NCBI GenBank assembly: GCA_965217195.1
Contig: CBDCHL010000001.1
Coordinates: 124,001 to 188,000 of the forward strand
Reading direction: 5' to 3'
DNA length: 64,000 nucleotides
Source of the DNA: UBA6623 sp965217195
Lineage (GTDB): Bacteria > Acidobacteriota > Terriglobia > Bryobacterales > UBA6623
Shown here: positions 8,753 to 15,484 of the stretch, in pieces
Position numbering within the stretch: position 1 is the stretch's first letter
Layout of the letters: each line of letters starts with the position of its first letter
The notes under the pieces: model-generated
The model's database searches: none
The model's input: the letters and a program-made list of their open reading frames with translations, nothing else
What the model was told of the DNA's origin: nothing
Made by a program: the position numbers and the translations under genes

Positions 8753-9853
8753 ATGCAACTCCGCCACCACGCCAATCTCCAGACCATCACGCTTGCCGCG
8801 CGCCGATCCGCGGCTCTTCTCGGCATCGGGCTGCTGTGCCTGGGCAGCGCCATAGCGCAAGACTCGGCGCGCTGGAAGGCACACGACATGAAACGCACGC
8901 CGCCGCGCGTCGTCTCGTCGGGTTTGCAGCTTCCGTTCCCGCCGCCCTCGGACGCGATCGTATTGTTTGACGGCGGCGACCTGTCGAAGTGGCGCGCCGC
9001 CGACGGCTCTCCGTCGAAGTGGATTGCAGGGAACGGCTATATGGAATCGGTCCCAGGGGCCGGTTACGCCTATTCGCGTGACACGTTTGGCGACATCCAA
9101 TTGCATCTCGAGTGGGCTTCGCCGGCGAATGTCCAAGGGAGCAGCCAGGGCCGCGGCAACAGCGGCGTCTTTCTGATGGGGCTTTACGAGGTGCAGGTGC
9201 TCGATTCTCACAACAACCGCACCTACGCGGACGGCCAAGCCGCGGCCGTGTATGGACAGTATCCTCCCTTGGTGAACGCGAGCCGGGGGCCGGGCGAATG
9301 GCAGAGCTACGACATCTACTTCCGCCGCCCGCGCTTCAAGCGTGACGGCAGCGTCGCTAAGCCGGCGCGCGTCACCGTCGTGCACAACGGCGTGCTGGTG
9401 CAGGACAACGAAAAGGTTTGGGGTCCGACGCAATGGCTACAGAATGAGCCGTATTGGCCCCATCCCGACCGCCTGCCGCTGTCGTTTCAAGACCACGGCA
9501 ACCCGGTTCGCTATCGCAACGTCTGGGTCCGCGAGCTTGACGAGTGGGTTCGGCCCGGCCCGACAAGCGACGACACCAAGCCGCTGCTGAACTTGAGCGA
9601 AAGCGTTCTCGACCGCTACGTCGGCAAGTACGAGACGTCGCCGGGGGCCTACTACGTGATCACCCGCGAGGGCACGCAACTGTTTTGCAAATTCGTGGAC
9701 GGAGGGAAGCTTGAGTTGCTGCCCCACTCGCAGACGGAGTTCACCTTGCGCTGGACCGCCGGCAGCATGGTGTTCGACCTCGACGCTGACGGCCGGCCAA
9801 CCGGGCTGACATTCCATCTTGGAGGCGTACCGATCAAGGCGACGAGGAAATAG
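8753..9853 (+). CDS. Exported DUF1080 (3-keto-disaccharide hydrolase-type) protein with DUF3471-like tail
   Basis: Start ATG 8753 is preferred over GTG 8735 because GAGG sits just upstream and the product begins with a clean signal peptide (LLGIGLLCLGSAIAQ). The 366-aa protein has the DUF1080 start VLFDGGDLSKWRA and core NSGVFLMGLYEVQVLDS, a concanavalin-like fold linked to cleavage of 3-keto-glycosides. The last 85 residues (VLDRYVGKYETSPGAYYVI) look like the small beta domain DUF3471, usually found behind beta-lactamase-like proteins; this fusion is less common. Likely periplasmic. A second DUF1080 gene is at 27454. Confidence 0.88.
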   Translation: MQLRHHANLQTITLAARRSAALLGIGLLCLGSAIAQDSARWKAHDMKRTPPRVVSSGLQLPFPPPSDAIVLFDGGDLSKWRAADGSPSKWIAGNGYMESVPGAGYAYSRDTFGDIQLHLEWASPANVQGSSQGRGNSGVFLMGLYEVQVLDSHNNRTYADGQAAAVYGQYPPLVNASRGPGEWQSYDIYFRRPRFKRDGSVAKPARVTVVHNGVLVQDNEKVWGPTQWLQNEPYWPHPDRLPLSFQDHGNPVRYRNVWVRELDEWVRPGPTSDDTKPLLNLSESVLDRYVGKYETSPGAYYVITREGTQLFCKFVDGGKLELLPHSQTEFTLRWTAGSMVFDLDADGRPTGLTFHLGGVPIKATRK

Positions 9854-10130
9854 CGCCTTCCCCATTTCCCGCCTTCTCCTCTCTTCCGTCTTCCCACTGT
9901 TGCGAGGCGGCCGGCCGGGCTTGGGGATGGCCTCGGCCGTCCGTGGTAGCGACCGGCACTCGTGCCGGTCCTAGTTGACAGGTACGGCCGGCTCTCAGCC
10001 GGTTGTTCCGCGGTCGAACTCCCCGCCGGCCGGGCCGGCGACGAGCTTTTCTCTTACGTTTTCCCCATTGCCGCGCCGCAGCCGATCGGGCTTGGCATGT
10101 CCTCGGCCCGCCCGCCCGCGGCATCAAACC
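9854..10130. other. Intergenic region with family F hairpin
   Basis: It contains one family F hairpin (9945-9976) and runs of C/T. No gene or recognisable regulatory site is visible. A frame is open through it, but it lacks coding character and only extends the downstream eIF2B-like gene. Confidence 0.5.
9945..9976 (+). repeat. Dispersed hairpin, family F
   Basis: GTAGCGACCGGCACTCGTGC then CGGTCCTAG. The stem GACCGGCAC/GTGCCGGTC is nearly perfect. It is the closest relative of the copy at 8017-8049. Confidence 0.7.
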
Positions 10131-10904
10131 ATGCCCGCCCACGAGCAGGCAATCGACCCGCCCGACCTGGACGCCCGTCTCGAGCGGTTCGAGCGAAACC
10201 GCGTCTCGGGCGCGGTCGACCTGGCAATCGAGGCCCTCTCGATTGCCGACAACTGGATCACCGCCGGGCGAGACCTCGACGAGTTGGCCGACCGCCTGTC
10301 GGCCATGCACCGCGCCATCGCGACGGTTTCGAATGTCGGCACCCTGCTCGTATCAGATCGAAGCGGAGATGACCCCGCCCCCGCGCGGATCGAGCAAGCG
10401 CGGCGTTCGTTGATTGAGGGCAACGCCCTGATTGCCCGGAACCTGAAGCGCTTCATTTCGCCGGGCTCGACGATCATCACGCTCAGCAACAGCTCGACGG
10501 TGCGGGCGGCTGTAGAGACTCGCGGCATCAAATCGGTGTACGTACTCGAGTCGCATCCGGGCGGCGAAGGGGCGCGGTTCGCGGAACAGTTGCAGTCGGC
10601 GGGCTCCCAAGGGCTCACGGTTCGCCTGGTCCCCGACGCGGCCATGGGCAACGTGGTTCCCGAGATTGACTGCGCGCTGGTCGGCATCGACACTTTCGAT
10701 CGATCCGGCGCGATACTCCACAAAGTCGGCACCCTGCCCCTGGCTCTTTGTTGCCGGCATTTCAACAAGCCGCTATTCGCCGCCGGCCATAGCCTCAAGC
10801 AAGTCGAACACAAGATCCAAGCCCCACCCGAACTGCCCGAAGGCGAACCCCAACTCTTCGACCGCACGCCTGCCGAACTGATCACCAAACTCGTGACGGA
10901 ATAG
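10131..10904 (+). CDS. eIF-2B/MtnA-like sugar-phosphate-binding fold protein
   Basis: The 257-aa protein has the C-terminal Rossmann-like domain of the eIF2B-alpha / MtnA / ribose-1,5-bisphosphate isomerase family: IDCALVGIDTF (the VGAD region of MtnA), HKVGTLPLALCC and KPLFAAGHS. The N-terminal half is helical. Active isomerases have a catalytic Cys in a TxCN motif; here the equivalent is TLSNSSTVRAA, with no Cys. It may therefore be a non-catalytic paralogue or act on another ligand. The start ATG 10131 (MPAHEQ) fits the family length. It stands alone between intergenic repeats. Confidence 0.75.
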   Translation: MPAHEQAIDPPDLDARLERFERNRVSGAVDLAIEALSIADNWITAGRDLDELADRLSAMHRAIATVSNVGTLLVSDRSGDDPAPARIEQARRSLIEGNALIARNLKRFISPGSTIITLSNSSTVRAAVETRGIKSVYVLESHPGGEGARFAEQLQSAGSQGLTVRLVPDAAMGNVVPEIDCALVGIDTFDRSGAILHKVGTLPLALCCRHFNKPLFAAGHSLKQVEHKIQAPPELPEGEPQLFDRTPAELITKLVTE

Positions 10905-11221
10905 CCCCTCGCACGGTGACCGCCGTTGCGCTCGGTGAAACCGCAAACGATCTCAGCCGCGAAGTGGCGGCAGGAATAATGGCCTGGGGTGGAGCCGAAG
11001 GCGGAACCCCAGGTACGGAATCAAACGAAATCGAGCCCTGACAGGGCGAAAGGAACGAAGCCTGTCATCCAAACTGCCTCGTCGCCGACACCCACTTTCA
11101 GGGCGGTCTTGTGAATGCCGCCCGTTCATAGAGCGGAACTGTCCCTATCCTCGATCCCGCGTCCCAAAAGAGTAAGAAAGAGCCCCGAAAAACGTTCGCG
11201 CAAAAACCCGTTTCGACTAGC
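10905..11221. other. Intergenic region with an imperfect repeat element
   Basis: The central part (about 10955-11056) has hairpin-forming segments (CCTGGGGTGGAG with AACCCCAGG, and GCCCTGACAGGGC). It resembles another dispersed intergenic element type, but I see only one copy here. No gene is visible. Confidence 0.5.
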
Positions 11222-12055
11222 ATGGAGTCAATGTCTTCGGGCGATTCGCCAGTCGCCGTTTTGAGTCGTCTCCGCCGGGCCGTCGGTCGCGGCGGCGGTT
11301 GGGTTGTCTCGGTATGCTTGGGCGCCGGGTTGTTGGGCACTCTTGTCCTCTCTTGGGCCTTGCCCCGCACCGCTGACCCTGTTCCGGGAGCCCCGTCCGT
11401 GTTCTTGTGGGCCTGGGAGCGCCCCGAAGACTTGCGCTTCCTCGACCCCTCTGAAGCCGGCGTGGCATTCCTGGCGGGAACGATCGTGCTTGGGGGCGAC
11501 GAGGTAATCGTCAAGCCCCGGTTTCAGCCGCTGCGAACCGCCCCCGGCGCTTCGCTGATCCCTGTGGTGAGGATTGAAACGGATAACCCCGAGTTGTCGG
11601 CAAGCCAGGTGGAGCAAACCGCCGACGCGATCGAGAGACTGACGTTCTCCGATCACGCCGACGCGGTGCAGATCGATTTCGACGCGACGACCTCCGAGCG
11701 CGCGTTCTACCGCGACCTGCTGATCGAACTCGACAGGCGCCGCGAACCTCAACTTCCGCTTACGATCACGGCTTTGGCGTCGTGGTGTCTCGGCGATCCC
11801 TGGATTCGCGATCTACCCATTTCCGATGCAATCCCGATGTTGTTTGAGATGGGCCCCGATGAGAGGATCGTCCGGACACGCCTGGGGCAAGGCCGAGACT
11901 TCTCGCTCTCCGTATGCCGGCAAAGCCTCGGGATCGCGACCTACGAATCGTTGGGCGAAAGGCCCGCCGGGCGCCGCACCTACCTATTCCATTCCGGACC
12001 CTGGAACCGGCAAAGGGCGCGGGAAGCGATTTTCGAGGCAAAGTCATGGCAGTGA
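11222..12055 (+). CDS. DUF3142 domain protein with N-terminal membrane anchor
   Basis: The 277-aa protein has one membrane segment at about residues 27-47 (VVSVCLGAGLLGTLVLSWAL) and then a domain starting PSVFLWAWERPEDLRFLD, characteristic of DUF3142. Conserved blocks include QIDFDATTSERAFYRDLL and LPLTITALASWCLGD, which read like a TIM-barrel glycan-active fold (inference). The function of the family is unknown. Its last ten bases overlap the start of the next gene, so the two are probably translationally coupled and act together at the envelope. Confidence 0.82.
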   Translation: MESMSSGDSPVAVLSRLRRAVGRGGGWVVSVCLGAGLLGTLVLSWALPRTADPVPGAPSVFLWAWERPEDLRFLDPSEAGVAFLAGTIVLGGDEVIVKPRFQPLRTAPGASLIPVVRIETDNPELSASQVEQTADAIERLTFSDHADAVQIDFDATTSERAFYRDLLIELDRRREPQLPLTITALASWCLGDPWIRDLPISDAIPMLFEMGPDERIVRTRLGQGRDFSLSVCRQSLGIATYESLGERPAGRRTYLFHSGPWNRQRAREAIFEAKSWQ

Positions 12056-14286
12056 AAACCTACTTCGCGACCAAGGCACGCTTTTGGTGCGCTGTTTGCG
12101 CCGTTCTGGCGACCTACGCGATCGTAATTGAAATCCAATTCGCCTGCGGCGGCGGTCGGCCGGCACCCTCTTTCATGCACCTTCACCGCCCCGACCTGCC
12201 GTTCGATGAATACGTTGGCGGAGACCTCGGTATTGTCAAGCCCGGGTTTCGGCACGCCTACCTTTTCTTCGCTTACAAGCACCTGGCCGGGATCGGATTC
12301 ACCGAGCAAGCCAAGGCGGAGTATCAGCCCAAGATCGTCCAAGCCAACAACCGGGTAAGGCCTGAACGGGGCATCGACCTTTGGGAATCCGCACTCGGTC
12401 GAGTTGGTATCTCTCGAAAGCACGACTGGCGCTTTGGCCGTCGAAAAGTGCCGGGAGAAGAGTGGCAGTATTTCCTCAATTGCCCCGATCACGCAGTTCG
12501 CACGGCGGCGTCGACACTCGAACGGCGCGCCAAGCAATTCGGACCCGAAAGCGGGGAAGTGAAAGCCTGGGTCGAGGCGCAAGACATTGTGTTCGCCAAT
12601 TGTCAAGATGGCGAGGATATCCCTTCGGAGGCACGCGCCGACCTTGACCCTGTGATCCGAGCCGATCGTGCCTATCAGATAGCCGCCGCCCACTTCTACG
12701 CCGGACACTTTACCGAGGCGGCCACGCGCTTCCAAGCCATCGGGCACGACAGCGATTCACCTTGGCGACCGTGGGGCACATATCTCGCCGCCCGCTCTTG
12801 GATTCGCAAAGCCACGCTCGAAACCCCGCGCGACCAGATCGACGACGAAAGCCTAGCCAAAGCCCTGGAGCTTCTCGACGCCGTGCTCGACGATCCCGAC
12901 CAAGCCGGGCGGCACTCTTCCGCCGAGGGCCTGAAAAGGTTTGTCGAGGCCCGACTGCGGCCGGCCGAGCGTATGGGAGAGCTGGCAAGCCTGCTCTTGC
13001 AACCGAACCCGGAGACCCCTATCAATCCGGTGTGGACGGACTACCACTATCTGCTCGACCGCGGTTACGGCTCCGGCCTGGAGGATGATCTTACGCGTTG
13101 GATCCTCACCTTCCCCGTTTCCGGCAAGGACGCTCTCGATCGATCGCTTGCCCACTGGAAACGAACGGGCGATCTGCCGTGGCTGCTCGCCGTCTTGACC
13201 AAGATCAATTCCGATCACCCGGATCTCAATGAAGTTCTCGATGCCGCCGCGGCCGTACCGGAAACGTCACCCGGTCGGCTTACCGCCGGCTACTATCGTT
13301 CCGTCTTGCTCGCCGACCTGGGTCGGGTGCAAGAGTTGCGCGACGAACTCGACAAGCTGCTCGATACACCGCTGCCGCCGGTCTCGCGAAACCAATTCCT
13401 GGCTCTCCGAATGCCGCTGGCTCGAAGCCTTGACGAGTTCCTACGCTTCGCCCCGAGGGCCGCCGCCCGCGAGTGGCCTTTCGGCGGAGACCCGAAGGCG
13501 CCTATGCTCCTCGACCACGATTCGCTGCGCGTGTTCAACTCGAGGCTTCCCTTGTCGCTGCTCGAACAAGCCGCCCAAAGCGAATTGATCCCCGCGCCCA
13601 TTCGCAAGGAGATCGCGGTCGCGGCGTGGGCACGCGCGGGATTGATCAATGAACCCGAGGTTCAACGGAGACTTGCGCCGCTTGTCAGAGAGCAGTGGCC
13701 GACACTCGGCGCGGATCTCGATCCGCTTGCCGCTGATCCGACCCCGCTTGAGCGTCAGCGAACCTTCCTTTACACGGTGCTTCGGCATCCGGGGATCCGG
13801 CCGCTCCTTCGAGTTTCAACACACCGCGCGACGCCCATCGAGCGAATTGACAATCTCCGGGACAATTGGTGGTGTGGAATGGAGGGGACGCTGGACTCGC
13901 TCCGGTCGAACCGGGAGCATCAAATGCTCCTTGAGCACCGGCGCCGAAACCCCCGCGCCCAGTCGACACGCTCCTTGCAAGCCGACCCGACTCATGCAAA
14001 GCCGGCCTTCTTGAACGAAAACGATAGGGCGGAGGCCGAACGGGAGATCCGAAAACTCAAGATGATCGAGTCAGGACCGAACTATCTAAGCGCCCAAGCG
14101 ATTCAGTGGGCCAAGGAAGCCCCCGACGATCCGAGGGTTCCCGAGGCGCTGCACCTAGCGGTTCGGACGACCCGCTACGGCTGCGTTGACGGTGAGACTA
14201 CAAGCTTCTCAAAGGCCGCATTTCAACTGCTGCACCGCCGCTACCCGAAAAGCGAGTGGGCTAAGAAGACGAAGTATTGGTTCTAG
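12046..14286 (+). CDS. Large secreted or anchored alpha-solenoid protein, partner of the DUF3142 gene
   Basis: Start ATG 12046 gives 746 aa and overlaps the DUF3142 stop. Residues 10-35 are a signal or anchor segment (FWCAVCAVLATYAIVIEIQFACGG), and the Cys could be lipidated. The remainder is helical and tetratricopeptide-like (AYQIAAAHFYAGHFTEAATR, YLAARSWIRKATLE) and ends with a small block (HLAVRTTRYGCVD, LLHRRYPKSEWAKKTKYWF). I do not recognise a named family. The overlap with DUF3142 suggests a two-protein envelope unit. Its 3' end meets the UGA-containing peroxiredoxin gene 24 nt away. Confidence 0.75.
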   Translation: MAVKTYFATKARFWCAVCAVLATYAIVIEIQFACGGGRPAPSFMHLHRPDLPFDEYVGGDLGIVKPGFRHAYLFFAYKHLAGIGFTEQAKAEYQPKIVQANNRVRPERGIDLWESALGRVGISRKHDWRFGRRKVPGEEWQYFLNCPDHAVRTAASTLERRAKQFGPESGEVKAWVEAQDIVFANCQDGEDIPSEARADLDPVIRADRAYQIAAAHFYAGHFTEAATRFQAIGHDSDSPWRPWGTYLAARSWIRKATLETPRDQIDDESLAKALELLDAVLDDPDQAGRHSSAEGLKRFVEARLRPAERMGELASLLLQPNPETPINPVWTDYHYLLDRGYGSGLEDDLTRWILTFPVSGKDALDRSLAHWKRTGDLPWLLAVLTKINSDHPDLNEVLDAAAAVPETSPGRLTAGYYRSVLLADLGRVQELRDELDKLLDTPLPPVSRNQFLALRMPLARSLDEFLRFAPRAAAREWPFGGDPKAPMLLDHDSLRVFNSRLPLSLLEQAAQSELIPAPIRKEIAVAAWARAGLINEPEVQRRLAPLVREQWPTLGADLDPLAADPTPLERQRTFLYTVLRHPGIRPLLRVSTHRATPIERIDNLRDNWWCGMEGTLDSLRSNREHQMLLEHRRRNPRAQSTRSLQADPTHAKPAFLNENDRAEAEREIRKLKMIESGPNYLSAQAIQWAKEAPDDPRVPEALHLAVRTTRYGCVDGETTSFSKAAFQLLHRRYPKSEWAKKTKYWF

Positions 14287-14310
14287 GCCGCGTCTCCCGC
14301 CGACCCGGCC

Positions 14311-15129
14311 TCACGGAATCGCCGCAAGCTGCTCGAGAATCGTCTCCGGGCGGACGCGCACGCGGTAGTTGTCCGTCAGCTCTCGCCATTGCACAACGCC
14401 TTCGCGGTCAAGCACGAACACCGCCGGGCGGGCGATGTCTTGCTCGGCAAACGTATTCCCCTGCACGTGGCGGACGTCATAGGTGTCGATGACCGACAGG
14501 TCCTTGTCAGAGAGGACCGGAAAGGCCAGCCCCAGGTCCCGGACGACGTCGGCGTTCTTCTCGACCGGATCGACACAGATGGCTACAATCTCGGCGTCGG
14601 CGCGGCGAATGTCCTCGATTCGTGACTGCAAACCTTGCAGTTCGGAACGGCAGAACGGTCACCAGAAACCGCGATAGAACAGCAGCGCAACCTTCTTGCC
14701 GCGGTAGTCGGCGAGCTGAACCGGCCGCCCGTTATGGTCGGGCAAGGTAAACCCGGGTGCGGCCGTTCCCGTCGCCGGAGCGCCGGCCGGTTCGGGAAGC
14801 GCGGCGCTGAAGCTGAAAATGTAGGCGTTGAAGAGCCCGGCGACTCCGACAGCGAGCAGAAATCCGATGGTCGCCGACACCTTGCCGACGATGCTCGCGC
14901 CCTGCCTGAACACATGTAGGCAGCCGACGCCGGCCAAGGCCGCCCCCAGCAGCACGATCGGGAGGTTCAGAACCGGAAAGTCCCGCAGGGCGGCAAATTG
15001 AGCGGCGTAGGTGAAGTAGCTCATGCCGCCGGCGATCGTGATCACTAAACCGCCCCAGACGACAAGCTGCGGTCGACGAAGACGAGTGGACGCGGTCGCT
15101 TCGGACGAGGTTGCTGGCGATTGCTTCAT
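14311..15129 (-). CDS. Membrane-anchored peroxiredoxin-like protein with in-frame UGA (predicted selenoprotein)
   Basis: Read through one TGA (14659-14661), the frame gives 272 aa. Three membrane segments lie at about 22-44, 53-72 and 80-108; a Pro/Ala linker and an AhpC/TSA-type redoxin domain follow (APGFTLPDHNGRPV, VALLFYRGFW). UGA replaces residue 157, where the family has the first Cys of a CPFC motif: FW-U-PFC-RSEL, with Cys160 kept. Homology continues after UGA (IVAICVDP, GLAFPVLSDKD, ARPAVFVLDREG). A SECIS-like stem-loop follows 24 nt later. I infer selenocysteine insertion and a thiol/peroxide reductase, probably facing the periplasm. The alternatives are a nonsense mutation or a sequencing error at exactly this codon. 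Confidence 0.85.
14618..14648 (-). promoter_or_regulatory. Candidate bacterial SECIS element
   Basis: On the minus strand, CTGCAA-GGT-TTGCAG (14640-14626) forms a perfect 6-bp stem with a GGU loop, extended by one A-U pair. A 3x3 internal loop follows, then a lower helix GUUC/GAAU. The first loop G lies 24 nt after the UGA. An apical loop containing GU at about this distance is what SelB recognises in the E. coli fdhF SECIS. Folding energy was not computed. Confidence 0.65.
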
Positions 15130-15484
15130 CTCGACGGACCTCCGGGTCCTCTTGACTCGGATCTTAGTGTATCTCCACCCGGGGTTTTCGGTCGACGTGG
15201 GTCGCTCGAGTTCGGTGCCTGGTCATTGGTCGGAACGCCGACGCGGGATTCGGGATCGCGCGGGCATGGAAAGGGAAGACATGTCGCCACGATTGGCGAC
15301 ACGGCACGCTGAGAGCATGCGCCACGTCGGGATTTGCGTCCGAGTTGGACATTGAGCAGACCCCGAGGTTGTCACAGGAAGATGCACTGGCGGCTTACGC
15401 TTGTGGGTTGATTGGCCGGCGGCCCCGACGGCAGCGGTGACCGGCAGTTTCTCTCCGAGGCCGGTTCGCTACACTGGACTCGCA
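15130..15484. other. Intergenic region with a family A palindrome
   Basis: This is the divergent spacer between the predicted selenoprotein gene and the PVC-type lipoprotein gene. A family A element lies at 15278-15330. No other feature is recognised. Confidence 0.5.
15278..15330 (-). repeat. Dispersed double-hairpin, family A
   Basis: It contains ATGTCGCCAC-GATT-GGCGACACGG and CGCTGAGAGCATGCGCCACG. Reverse-complemented, it matches the copies at 43038, 45563 and 52100 along its whole length of about 50 bp. Confidence 0.75.

Noticed and set aside
8567..9433. A 289-codon N-terminal extension of the MaoC gene
   Set aside because: It runs antisense to the DUF1080 gene, lacks MaoC similarity, and ATG 8566 has a good Shine-Dalgarno sequence.
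14311..14631. The 106-aa 3' half of the redoxin gene as an independent gene
   Set aside because: It starts inside the redoxin fold, has no ribosome-binding site, and lacks the catalytic motif. It continues the upstream frame exactly across the UGA.
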